From Artemia franciscana (taxonomy: Eukaryota; Arthropoda; Branchiopoda; Anostraca; Artemiidae), in the NCBI RefSeq assembly GCF_032884065.1, contig NC_088871.1:43510619-43574618 (forward strand): DNA of 64,000 bases. The letters are read 5' to 3'. Below the pieces are notes generated by a model. It was not told the DNA's origin and made no database searches. It saw only the letters and a program-made list of their open reading frames with translations. The position numbers and the translations under genes were made by a program. Positions within the stretch are counted from its first letter, which is position 1; every line of letters starts with the position of its first letter. Positions 10,986 through 21,790 of this stretch are shown here, piece by piece.

Positions 10986-11350
10986 ATAGAGCACATGCAT
11001 ACCAAGCATATTCTGAGTTTTGTGCTCAATTTCTTGTTCCAACCATAGGGGTTTGCACATTTGCCCAAAAGCACACCAGACTTTGTTGGTACAAGCTTGG
11101 ATCTCATTGGATGCTCCACCCTTAGTATCCATAAGTCCTCCCAAATATTTGAACTCTTGGACTCTGTCAATAGGATCTCTATTAACATGTATAAAAGAGT
11201 TGGTATGATTCTTAGTTGGTAAATATTTAGTTTCTGGAATGCTGATTGTGAAACCTGCCATATCTGCTGTAGCCACCATTCTTTTTATCATTTCTTCTGC
11301 TATCAGTGGTGAGTCAGATAGGAGAGTACTGTCATCAGTATATTTGTGGA
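10983..11350 (-). pseudogene. LINE reverse transcriptase fragment (family E)
   Basis: The minus strand reads HKYTDDSTLLSDSPLIAEEM (YTDD catalytic box near 11344-11333), then VATADMAGFTISIPETK and RVQEFKYLGGLMDTKGGAS, the RT motif C to thumb region. It is fused without a gap to the family-B fragment on its 3' side. A matching family-E piece at 52.7-53.35 kb is also followed by family B. Confidence 0.8.
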
Positions 11351-11607
11351 ATTGCTTAAGTTATTATGTAAACTACAAAAATATTTATGGTGTCTGAGCA
11401 ATAATTTCAATATTTTAATTCAAATTAAATAAATGCCTAAAAATTTCAAAATTAGTTTTTTTTTGTTAGACAAAATCCACTTGCTACATGATTAAGCAAA
11501 CAGGTTTGAATCCAACCAGTTGTATAATTTCAGTAGGAAGGCCCAAAAAAGAAAAAATTGTAATTATTACAATAGATGATTCAGTATTTGGACAAGGGAT
11601 TACAACA
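11351..11607. other. AT-rich sequence, no gene seen
   Basis: No coding or repeat signal. Confidence 0.4.
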
Positions 11608-12139
11608 GGAAAATGAAACTTTCAGGGATGAATCTATAGACCAAAGGATTCCCCAGGAAGGTATTTTGAAGCAACTACCTCTAATTCTCATCCCTCTAGA
11701 GGGCCCTGAGCTTTGACGACCTTTAAAAATAGCCTATTTGTGTTATAAAAGTGAAACTTTGCAAAATAGATCTTTTGCTTAATTTGATTACAACAAAACT
11801 GTTTTCAGCTTCATAACTTTGCTCAATTCCATTTTATAAGGTTTTAAAGATATGCAAATATATTTCCTAAATTTTGAAAAAAAAACACATTGATATGGCT
11901 CAAATTTCTACTCAAATAACAGGAATTGCATTTTCAGAACTAGAGGCAGAGAAAAGGCAACTAGTAACTGATAATTAAGGTAAGATGTTGTTTTGTCACA
12001 ATTTCAACAGGTTAGACCTGTCATGTAGGCAAATTTCAGGGCACTCTAGAGAGAGAAGGAGTGGAGGAGGGTACTTTAAAATACCTTCCCAGGTCATACT
12101 TTAGCCTGTAGACCCTTGCCTGAAAGTTTCATTTTCCTA
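11608..12139. mobile_element. foldback/MITE-like inverted repeat, ~530 bp
   Basis: The arm at 11608-11715 (AGGAAAATGAAACTTTCAGG ... GGGCCCTGAGC) is the diverged reverse complement of 12031-12139 (GGGCACTCTAGAG ... CTGAAAGTTTCATTTTCCT). The ~315 bp core is AT-rich and codes for nothing I recognise. This is the structure of a non-autonomous DNA transposon. No clear target duplication was identified. Confidence 0.7.
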
Positions 12140-12897
12140 ACCTAAACCCTTTCTGAGATAGCAAGAAGTCAATTAACTAGAAATTTACCATTTTAAAAAA
12201 GAGATTACTACAATTCAAAAACTTTATAAAAAGAAAAACCAAAACTTTGAACCTTAGTAGATATCATTGTTAGAAATCAAACTTGCTTTAATAAATAAAA
12301 TATCTTTGAAAATACCACAATATGAAAAAACAGCAAATTTTTTATGATTGGAAGACAAGCATAAATGATAATTCATATATAGAAGCCTACCACATGCCAG
12401 AGCCTGGCAGCAAAGCTCATTCTAGCCCTATGAAGTTGTTGACCATCTTGCATGATGGAGTTTTATTTCTTACTTGCCTATTTGAAAAAAAAGTATATAA
12501 TTGAGGGAATTAATTCCACTATGTGGAATATTAGAGTTGTATACAAAATGAGGACACCTCTATATCTATCAAGTCCAAGATCTTAATAAAAACTGCATCA
12601 GTTATATATTCCCAAGAATGCATGCGACTAATTTAAATAGTTTGCTTTTCTTTAAAGTGTTGTCATAGAGGCGATGCTGCAGTCACAATGACTGCGACTT
12701 TATTTGTCATCTTTAGACGAAAGTGACCATGTGTGGTCGAAATAAGTAATTAATCAGTGTGCACCGAAATACAATGGTTCTGACCCTTCTTTACACAATC
12801 AACATTTCGGTATGATTGGCCACACTTCTAAAATTTTGGCGACAAAATTAGACCAAACTTCGGCGTTTGGACTGAAAGTCTAATATAACAAAACCAC
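12140..12897. other. intergenic AT-rich sequence, no gene seen
   Basis: A 60-codon plus-strand frame starting at 12322 shows no domain. A small palindrome (GCAGTCACAATGACTGC) lies near 12681. Nothing else is supported. Confidence 0.4.
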
Positions 12898-14888
12898 ACA
12901 TCTCGTCCCCTGAGAGCGGTTTTGTCGTAACTAAGGTTTTCAAAATTCCGAGAAAAAAGACTTTTAAATTTTCACCTTTGCTGGAACTTACACGGTACAA
13001 CCAATTTTCTTCGCAAATACATAAAAAAAAAGAAAAAAAATAACTAGGAGGGTCTCCTGAATATTTTTTGGTGAGTTTCTTTGCTGGCCGCCGTTTTGTT
13101 TCAAAGGAATCCTCCTCTGGACATGGTCTCGCGTAGATGGAGAGGCTTCCAAACGTTCAGTATCCCCTTTGGCCTTGTAGTACTGTTCAATCTTGGTTTC
13201 AAAATACTTCTGGTCTTGGTTGGGGATGAACTTCAGGAGATACTTGACATCTTTGATTTTCGCATCAGGTAGATCAATATTTTTGCCACAAAGTTTGGGC
13301 AAAACAAGACGTTCAACAACACGGAAAGGTGAAGTGTTGGGTCACTTTTAACCGAAGTACATTCTTGTGATATAGTAGCCATTTGCAAGTATCCAGATAA
13401 GGAAGTTTTGAACAAAACTCTCTTAGCGTTATCCTAACGGAACTCAAGTTGTTTTTCCTTTGAATTCGGTACCAACGAGCACTTGTACAGATTTGCCGGC
13501 TTTTGAAAGTCAAAGAACTTTGACTGGGTGACTTACAGGACATTCAAAGGACGTGTCTTTCTTACTTTAAGTAACTTCCTCACCAGATCTATCGGAGAAA
13601 ACAAATCAAGGTGCTTTAGCCCCCACTCAATAATGTTATGTATAGCATCGACCACCTGTATAATCGAATGACCTGGTTCACAATACTTCATAACCACTTT
13701 TTCTAAGCGTGGAAATGGTTCTTAGAACATCTTGGATGGCGAAGCTTATAATTGAGTTCCGGTTCTGGGACACGCGGGAGTCCGACCAAGTAATTAACTG
13801 ACAGATATCAGGGTAAGCATAAAGAATTTTTTCTAGTATAGTCAATAGTCCACTAGCTATTTCGTTTGCTCCACGCCCAGCCTCAAACTCGGATCAAATG
13901 CAACAGTATACCTCATTGATTTTCTTACTGTTTCAGACTGTTTGAGAAACTTACTGTTTCATTATGAATCCATTTTTATAATGTTATGTAATCTACAAGC
14001 ACAAATTTTCAACGATTAAGTTGGATAAATAAATTTTATTTTGCCGTTTATGCCATTTTCTTCTTCCTTGACGCCAATTTTTCAATTAAAGTATGCGTTT
14101 TCGGTCGTTTTTGACAAAATAATACTACGTTTTCTCAGTGCCAAAATTAATTATAGTTAGGTTAGGTTGGGTTAATTAGGTGAGGTCAAAAAGTGCTTAA
14201 ATTGGAATTTGCGACAGAAGCGATTATTAAATTCGTTAAGAACATAAAAAAAGGCATCGAGTGTATGTTAACTTTATTTGTAAGTCAATAATACGAACTG
14301 CGAAAAATTTACCGACAGGCTGCTGCGTTACAAGGAAGCACTACCAAAATACGATCATAACCAAGATATATTCTGACCACTGATACGCAACAAAAATAAT
14401 AACAAATCTGATATTTGATAATATTAAATTATACTCTATGTATGTACAATATATAATATAATATTTATAATATACGATATAAAATATATTATATTCTTGG
14501 AACAAAATATTAGTCAATTCCACAAAAATGAGGAACTGGATTCCTGTCAATATTGCGCAGCTTGTGCAGATATTAATAATGTCCGTTTGTGACTCATTGT
14601 GAAACTTTTACCAATTTTTTTCTTCTTCAAAAGTGTACGTCGACGGAGTTACGACAAAAATGCCCATGTAATTTTCCCATATGAGATACGACAAAACCGC
14701 TCTTAACAAAACGGCAAAATGTGAGATACGATAAACGAAATTTAAAATTGAGGCACTTCTAGTTGAGATACAATAAAATGGTCGACGGAATCGGATAGGG
14801 CAAAAAATTTCACATTAGATGGCAGTCTTAACTCCACTTCCCGAAAAAGTTGCAGATACTACAAAACCGCTCTCAGGGGACGATCTGT
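12898..14888 (-). mobile_element. DNA-transposon-like unit bounded by 32-bp inverted repeats
   Basis: The left end 12898-12929 and right end 14857-14888 are inverted repeats matching at 29 of 32 bases, sharing the core CCCCTGAGAGCGGTTTTGT. Inside lies a transposase-like pseudogene on the minus strand (12988-13930). Near the right end the motif GAGATACGACAAAACCGCTC recurs: a full copy at 14683-14702 and degenerate copies at 14723-14733 and 14764-14775, like subterminal transposase-binding repeats. The remaining ~900 bp (13930-14856) is AT-rich and non-coding. Target duplications are not evident. Confidence 0.65.
12988..13930 (-). pseudogene. transposase-like protein remnant (WSD..QNRN type)
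   Basis: Read with frame changes on the minus strand, the pieces are: GRGANEIASGLLTILEKIL; TWSDSRVSQNRNSIISFAIQ (near 13791-13732, acidic residue codon at 13782-13780); KYCEPGHSIIQVVDAIHN with IIEWGLKHL; an intervening degenerate region; and LCGKNIDLPDAKIKDVKYL with LLKFIPNQDQKYFE. The order (a W-S-D-x-x-x-x-QNRN block, then a GH-S-[x]n-VDxxHxxIE block, then a C-terminal KxKDLxxLLxFIP block) is one I associate with uncharacterised transposon-derived proteins in arthropods with a DDE-like nuclease fold. At least two frameshifts and a stop make it dead. I do not name a superfamily. Confidence 0.65.
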
Positions 14889-15719
14889 TCTCATTACTCT
14901 CAGATAACACGAAAATTTTTATCTTAAGTACACGTTACGTCTTAAAGACCAAAAAAAAATCTTAGCGCATTCAAAGTATTGATATCTACAATGTCGAACC
15001 ACAAAGTGGCAGTTTTAGCCCTAATGGGGCTGAAAGGATATTTTACGATAGTTATTATCTTATAAAAAAAAAAGTTACGCAGCTTTTCAGTTTCAGAGAC
15101 TGTATATTGTGCGTGTGGTGTGGCATTCGCCCTCAATATGATATAGATTATTTAAAAACAAGGGGCTACTATACATCATCAACGTAATAATTTAATGATT
15201 GAAGAAGATGCCAAGGGCACCGGCAGAAAATTTTCAAGGGGGCAGACAACAAAATGGCAAATGCATTTCTTAGGAATAGGTTTATTTTCAAAAACATTCA
15301 GAGAACTCTTTCTGAAAAAAAGTTGCTATTTTTACACTAAAAATGAAACAAAACTGACCAAATTACAAAATGCGAGGATTCCTGGTAAAGGGATCAATCC
15401 ATCAAATATATAACATGATATAATTATATAATATATAACAAATATGTAATTATTATGTATTATTGCGCATTAAATCCATTTGTAAAACAAAACCTAAAGT
15501 AAAAGAAAACAAGGCTCGAACCAAAACTGCAGAAATATTTATTGTCTCCCAAGATTATTCTGTAGATCAACTCTCAGTTAAAACTGTAATATTGTTTGTA
15601 TCAAACGGATCAAAATTTTGTAAAATACAAAAATATTTTCTCTTACCCCCTTCTTTATTTAGTACGGAATTTCTTTTTTTTTAAACTCCTTGGTGTCAAA
15701 TATTTTCGTCAGCATTTTG
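14889..15719. other. AT-rich sequence downstream of the eIF4G remnant, no gene seen
   Basis: Two short plus-strand frames (15195-15413 and 15463-15684) have no recognisable motif. This would be the 3' flank of the eIF4G copy. Confidence 0.4.
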
Positions 15720-16545
15720 TCTCTTCTTTCAGGATATGAAGCTTGAGGCAGGCTTTGAAATGGGTCCTCCGTGAAGTACATATATTTCTAACTAATTAGA
15801 ACCTCTACATTATCACTAGCTTCGGCTCTAAAAGGTTTCCAAGTAAGACTGAAAGTATACCAAGCACAAGCTGCAGTCCTCTTATCTTTTTATTTCAGTA
15901 GCTCAGCTAAAACTGCTATCGTCGTGATTTCTTCAGTAAACAACATTTTCATATCTTTAACTGCATACCACACTTATAACAAAGCTCCTTCCAAAATGGT
16001 CCTAAAACCCTGAAAAAGTCTACTACAGGATATAAGTCCCTTTCAAAAATGGTTTCTGAGCAGTTTCTGGAATTCAGTTCTTGCTGATGGCTTATATTCA
16101 ATAACAATTTTTTAGACCATTCTCAATAACATACATAATCTTCTTTTCGTGTATGTGCCTTTTGACACATTCAACAGCGTCCTGGAGATTCACATTTCAT
16201 AATCCCGTCTGTTTTTTTTCCTGAATTTCATGTTCAGTAAGGTTGGGCTTATCATTTAGTTCTGATTTTGCTCGGAAGGGTACCTGTTCAGTAGTTGAAG
16301 TCTCAATGCCCTGTCGTGATAGTAACTTGCCCTGGAAACTTGCTGACTTCCAAATATTATGAAGCGACGAGTTGCTTGAATAAACTTTTGACGGTCGTTT
16401 ACAGGTCTCATTGACTTTTTTGCGGCTGCCCTGTGACTCGTACATCGAGGCGGTTCAAGTCTAATGTTTGTCACACTTTGTCTCGATACAGAAGGCTTTT
16501 TATCATCTAATAGTGGTGAGTATCTTCCACCACCTATTTGCATTG
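15720..16545 (-). pseudogene. EIF4G: eIF4G remnant, linker and MA3 domain
   Basis: The functional protein is the scaffold of the cap-binding complex. Its MA3 domain binds eIF4A. In several frames the minus strand gives: MQIGGGRYSPLLDDKKPS (16543 on); a basic linker; LNDKPNLTEHEIQEKK; NLQDAVECVKRHIHEKK with IMYVIENGLKN; SARTEFQKLLRNHF; SRLFQGFRTILEG; VKDMKMLFTEEITTIAVLAEL; and AWYTFSLTWKPFRAEASDN. This follows the eIF4G MA3 order (KSxAIxEEYLHLND..EAVxCV, ..QLL..L, YYQGLYEILE, ELFREI, LSWKEF). At least three in-frame stops and several frame changes are present. No intron was seen inside MA3. It lies downstream of the N-terminal part at 21.1-21.8 kb, in the expected order. Confidence 0.8.
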
Positions 16546-16599
16546 CCCCTTTTCAACATCTATCTAATTATTCCCTGAAAGCTTCACTTTAATACCCTT

Positions 16600-17950
16600 A
16601 GTTTGTGCAGTAGCAATAACTGTAGTGGCAACAGTAGTATTATTAGCAGTATTCACATATCACCTTAGATTTTTTTCCAACATCCCCTTCAACACACGAT
16701 GTTCCAACTTGATACACAAATCAATTCTTGATATATTCTCTTTTGACAATCTAAATGCACATAGTGTTTTTCGTTAGTTTGAATTCTCTATCAATATTCT
16801 CTGAAACCCTACCTTCATGGACTTACCCTTAACAGTAATAGTGTCAAAGTAGTTGCAGTTGTAGTAGGAGAAGTAGTTGGAGTGTTAGTGTTGTAATATT
16901 AATATTAGTAATAGTAGTAGTAGCAGTAATAATAGCTGTAGATGGAGTAGTTTAGTAGCAGTAGTAGCATTAGTAAAAGTAGCAACGGTAGTAGTGTTAG
17001 TAATGAAATGCATATATTACCTTTTTGTCAAATTATCTTTCCCTTTAAGTATTCTCTAAGAGTTCAAACTTAATACCAAAAATCCTTCTTGAGATACGCC
17101 CTTTTGACAACCTGCATGTAGATGGTGTGTTTTGATTTATTTTAAAACACCCCCTCAATATTCTGATTTTGTACTAGATTTTACTAAGTACTAAGATTTT
17201 GTACTAGTATCGTAGTAGCAGTGGTAGTAGTAGGAACAGTAGTAACAGTAACAGTGTATTATTATTAGTAGAAGCAACAGTAGTAGCAGCAATATTATTA
17301 GCAGTAGTAGCAGGTAAATTGCCTGTTGGTCAACTGAACATCCCACTCATGATATCCCTGAAGTTTCCTCTTGACACAATAAGCTGTTCCGAAAATATTG
17401 CTGATACTTCCGTATCAGCAATCTGTATAAAAAAAATATGCTTTGATTTAGTTCAAATTTCACCTCAACTTTTCCTCAGATGTTTATTTCAATATCTTCA
17501 GTCTTAGTAGTACCCACTACAGCAGCTTTAGTTTTAGTGATAGTAGTGATAGTATTAGTAATAGAAGTACCATGCTAATTTGGCCTTTTTGATCAATTGA
17601 TCATCTATCCTATCATTTTCTCGCAGTTAGAAATTAATATACTCAGTCATTCCTGAGTTACGCCCTTTTGACAACCCATATACACATAACTTGCTTTGAT
17701 TTAGTTCAACACTGCTGCAGCAGCAGTAGTTTTAGTGATAGTAGTGATAGTATTAGTAATAGAAGTCGCACGCAAATTTGGCCTTTTTGGTCAATTGATC
17801 ATCTCCCTTATCATGTTCTGGCAGTTCAAAATTAATATTCTCAGTCATTCCTTAGTTACACCCTTTTGACAACCCATATACACATAATTTTTTTTGATTT
17901 AGTTCAACACTATCTTCGATAATCCTTGAAAGACATACCTTAATGCCCTT
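16600..17950. repeat. tandem family with TAG/CAG-rich trinucleotide spacers
   Basis: About five diverged copies, near 16650, 17010, 17310, 17576 and 17766, share blocks such as TTTTGGTCAATTGATCATC, ACGCCCTTTTGACAACC and TTGATTTAGTTCAA. They are separated by imperfect (AGT/AGC)n tracts. The last two copies are an almost identical direct duplication with a 198-bp period (GTTTTAGTGA at 17531 and 17729). Single copies occur at 46780-46930 and perhaps 35690-35850. No coding signal. Confidence 0.7.
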
Positions 17951-17989
17951 CGTATTTTGGGAAAGTAGCAGTCAAACATGCATACTTTT

Positions 17990-19963
17990 TCTCAATAACT
18001 TATTCTATATGTAAACAATGATCAAATTGCCTAACGCACAACCCTTGTCCTGAGGCCTTGGGGGAAGGGAGTTGACATCGCCAAACACATAATAACTGAA
18101 CCTTTCAACAATGCTGAATAGTAGATGTTTCAAAAGTTTGTTTGGATGTTTTTCTGGGAAATGATTGGGCATGCGGGGGGGGAGGGGGGCTGGTTGCTGT
18201 TAAATCACTTTTTACTCTTAAAAAGGGAAATATAACTTCCGATTCCAAATCAAGTGAGCCACGTATGAAATCTATACGGCAACCCATTCTATAAAAACCT
18301 CATGTGCCCCCAGGGCATAAATTAAGCCCTTTCCTCGGTTCTCTGGGGGATTTTTTCAACCCTAGAAGAATTTTTATATGTTCTTTGGACTATATTTTTG
18401 TTAAATGGGTATCTCCCAATTTTAACCAGATGCGTTTCATGAAAAGAGGGGTAGTTAAGAGAGGGCTAGTTGAATTCCATCAGTTTTGACTCTGAAGATG
18501 GAACTAGTGCTTCCAATTTTCAAGAGAATGGGCAACTTGTAAAGTTTATATAACCATGCCTTCCGTAAAATCTCAATTGCCCCCGGGCAATTAACTTACA
18601 TAACTTACAACCCTTAACCCCAGACCCTGGTGGTTGGTAACAACACCAAAAGCCCTGTTATATGATCTTTGAACTATTTTGAATAAAATGGCTATCTCAA
18701 AATTTCTATTGGATGCATTTTGGGAAAAATACGACGTGTAGGGGGGCGGGGGTAGCTGCCCTCTGATCACTTTGACTCTTAAGAAGGGCACTTTTGGATT
18801 ACCAATCCAATGAGACCCCTCTGAAGTATATAACACCACTCTTTCTACAAAAACCTTACATGCCTCTAGGGAATGACTTACAACCCATACCCTGAGGGCT
18901 GCGGGGTGGTTGGCATCCTTAACGACATAACTTCCGGACCCTTCAACTATACTAAACAAAATTGCTATTTCAAATTTTGACTGCATGTTTCTGTGGAAAT
19001 GATGGGTGGGGAGGGGGAGGGGGCTGGTTGCTGCCAAATCACTTTTAACTCTTAAAGAGGGCACTATAATTTCCAATTTCAAATCAAATTGCCCCATCTG
19101 AAGTTTATACGACCAGCCATTCCATAAAAACCTTATATGCCTCCAGGGCATAACTTACAAACCTTGCTCCAGGTCTCTGGGGGATTTGCAAACCCTAGAG
19201 ACAATTGTATATGTTTTTGGACTTTTTTGAACAAAATAGCTATCTCACAATTCCAGTCTGATGCGTTTGGTGAAAAGAAGGGTAGTCAGGAGGGGGCCAG
19301 TTGCCTTCTATCACTTTTAACTTTTAAAAGAAAACCAGAATTTCCAATTTTCAACCAAACGAGACTCCTCAAAAATTTATACAACCATCTCTTCCATAAA
19401 AAAATAAATACCCCGAGCCATAACCTACAATCCTTACCCCAGGCTCTAGAGGTTTCTTTAAATCCCAAAAGCCTTGTTATATGATCTTCGGACTATATTG
19501 AATAAAAAACTGTCTTAAAAGTTCAATTGGATACATTTCAGTACAATACGACGTGTGTGTGAGGGGGGGGGGGTATCTGCCCTCCAGTCACTGTTTCTCC
19601 TAAAAAGGGCACCATAACTTCTGTTAAAAATCCAATGAGCCCCCTCCGAAGCTTACACAACCACCCTTTCAATAAAAACCTTATATGCCCCAAGGGCATA
19701 ACTTAAAGCCCTTTCCCCGAGGACTGTATGGGGGTGGTAGTCCTCAAAGACATTATTTCCGGACCATTCAACTGCGTTAAACAAAATGGCTGTATCAAAA
19801 TTTTGACTGAATTTGCTTGGGAAATTTATGGGCGTGGGAGGGGGCTGGTCGCCCTCCAAGCAATTTTGACAATTAAAATGTGCGTTCTGCCTATGACTGC
19901 CAGGTTGTTTGAAAGGTGGACCTTTAGACAAGATCTTAGCTGGGATAGCAAGGGACCCAGCTA
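17990..19963. repeat. ~275 bp satellite-like array with three-unit higher order
   Basis: Seven degenerate units have landmarks near 18109, 18399, 18688, 18957, 19234, 19500 and 19780. Each carries an AAAATGGCTATCTCAAAA-like block, a G-rich run, and a GCCCCCAGGGCATAACTTAC-like block. Variant text around the G run shows the units fall into three classes in the order A-B-C-A-B-C-A, so the true repeat is ~812-848 bp. The frames inside (for example the 186-codon minus-strand one) follow the repeat and look non-coding. It fills the gap where the eIF4G middle domain should be. Confidence 0.75.
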
Positions 19964-20252
<289 letters not shown>

Positions 20253-20280
20253 AAGGACTCCCATCCTCTTCCCCTCACCA

Positions 20281-20396
20281 TTGCTATTATTGTTATTATT
20301 ATTATTAATTTATTACCCGTCAAAAGCCGAAAAGACGGAATATATAAAATAAAAAGAAAGAAAAGCAAAATTTTAAGTACACTTCCACTACAAATA
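20281..20396 (-). mobile_element. 3' UTR and (TAA)n tail of LINE family C
   Basis: Minus-strand sequence after the ORF2 stop runs about 80 bp and ends in TAATAATAATAATAACAATA (about 20310-20281). TAA-repeat tails instead of poly(A) are typical of some non-LTR retrotransposons, including I-like elements. This is direct evidence for the element's 3' boundary. Confidence 0.65.
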
Positions 20397-20990
20397 TTAT
20401 AAAATAATACTAGTCCAGGGGTGGTTGGCCCTTAAAACATTGGTACTGAATTTGGGAATTCTTCTCTCTATGACCATGGAAGGGTTGGTGACCTTATATT
20501 TCCTGGAGATGTCGCCATTGCTGTGCCACAAAGTGAGACGCAGTAGAAACTTAGCATATCTGTAAAATGCGCTGCAAATAGCTTTCTTTTCGGTAGCTGT
20601 GAATATTCTCCAGAAGGGAACCAGAGCAAGCAGATGGGGAGTAGTAAAAACATTGTATAGCCGGGCAAGGAGAGGACGGTTGAAACGATACTTATTGGCA
20701 ACTAGTAATCCGTAAGACGCTCGTAGACGGGAACAGAGGTGGTTTGTCAGTGCTGAGCGTGTGTCCTTTAATGTAGGAGAAATAGGAAGGCCAAGATACG
20801 TAAGGGACTCACAAGGCTTAATCAGAGTGTCGCCAATTTTAACGGAGAGGTTAATTGAAAGCTCATTTTTTGAACCATTGAAGAAAAGAAGTTCTGTTTT
20901 AGATTCGTTGAAGGAAAGTCCGATCTGCTTGTATGCCGCTGCAAGTGAGTCGTAAATGGTGCCCTTACCTGCAACGTTTTTGGCGGACGT
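20397..20990 (-). pseudogene. LINE reverse transcriptase C-terminal part (family C), 5'-truncated
   Basis: One minus-strand frame is open for about 195 codons without an ATG near its start, to TAA at 20399-20397. It reads AAAYKQIGLSFNESKTELLF (palm after the YADD box), ESLTYLGLPIS (motif E), RLRASYGLLVANKYRFNRP, LARLYNVFTTPHLLALVPF and IFTATEKKAICSAFYRYAKF. This is the RT thumb and C-terminal domain of a non-LTR retrotransposon related to the plus-strand fragment at 9722-10088. The catalytic YADD and everything upstream are missing, a pattern of 5' truncation. The absence of stops suggests a fairly young insertion. Confidence 0.8.
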
Positions 20991-20997
20991 TCATGCT

Positions 20998-21113
20998 TGA
21001 TTGAGTGGTTCAACTGCAGTCTTGGTTCTTTTTACGACCCTGGGAAGCCCAGTTTACGGCCCAGCTGTTTGCATTTTAGCAAACAGCAAATCTTGTAAAA
21101 TAAAATAAAAAAT
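20998..21113 (+). mobile_element. retroelement 3' end with hairpin and (TAAAA)n tail
   Basis: The plus strand has a perfect stem CTGTTTGC / GCAAACAG (about 21064-21086) followed by AAATCTTGTAAAATAAAATA. A hairpin before a short A-rich repeat tail is common at LINE or SINE 3' ends. The tail runs directly into eIF4G coding sequence, so it marks an insertion into that gene. Confidence 0.55.
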
Positions 21114-21790
21114 TCTGTATCGTATGTATTTTTGTCTCCGGGATTTAAAGAACTCCACTGTCCTTCTTTGTAGGGATATATTAACTTTACCGATGACTTT
21201 TCCTGCTGTTCAATTTCAGGGAGTGGATATTTAGGCGAGGAGTCATCTGGGAAATTGGATTCATTTATTTTTGTAAACCTGGCTCAACGTTAGCACTATG
21301 TGGTGTTGGAATTGATACCTATGGTGAATCAACATATGTTTCAGGAACTGGAAGGGTCTCAGTGGCAACCGTAGGTACAGGTATATCAGCAATGGGGTGG
21401 ATGGGCATCACCAGATGAGATGGAATTTCTGAGTTTAATACTTGGATAGAAGATACTTCAGCCACTTCATTCGTATCTTTCTTCGTTTCATTTTGGTGAC
21501 GAATCACCCGACTTTAGTGGAGAAGTTGTTGTTGTGCCGATGAATGCTGGAGGTACCATCGATTCTGACTCCACGCTTGACCGAACATCAGCTAAAGAAG
21601 ATTTTCTCAACTTTTTGGAGACTAGTTCTGCTGTATGAAGAAGTGACGAACGATGCATAGATTAAACTTAGATTAAGATTATCTTTACAAATATTTACGT
21701 AGACCAAACTCACCTTCTTTTTCAATATTGGTTGTAAAAGTACCTTCCATCGACAGATCCTTTGAATGAACCATCAACATCATTTAGATG
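21108..21790 (-). pseudogene. EIF4G: eIF4G remnant, N-terminal and eIF4E-binding region
   Basis: An upstream exon ends at 21714 with donor GTGAGT, and an 83-bp intron ends in TTCATACAG (AG at 21632-21631). The next exon reads AELVSKKLRKSSLADVRSSV and PAFIGTTTTSPLKSGDSSPK. After a TGA (21490-21488) and frame change come VAEVSSIQVLNSEIPSHLV and PVPTVATETLPVPETYVDSP, then a TAG (21321-21319). After another frame change it reads PDDSSPKYPLPEIEQQEK and YPYKEGQWSSLNPGDKNTYD followed by TEFF. The last block matches the eIF4G signature Y-K-[DE]-x-QWSPLNP ... K-x-YDREFL, which contains the eIF4E-binding motif Y-x4-L-hydrophobic. The reading runs into a retroelement tail exactly there. Low-complexity N-terminal text is normal for eIF4G. 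Confidence 0.75.

Noticed and set aside
14156-14182. TTAGGTTAGG-like sequence, possible interstitial telomere
   Set aside because: Only about two clean repeats followed by drift. Arthropod TTAGG telomere tracts are much longer, and such short matches are common.
18591-19151. 186-codon minus-strand frame in the satellite block
   Set aside because: Internal repetition follows the ~275 bp unit, and the frame is not kept open in sister units of the same class.
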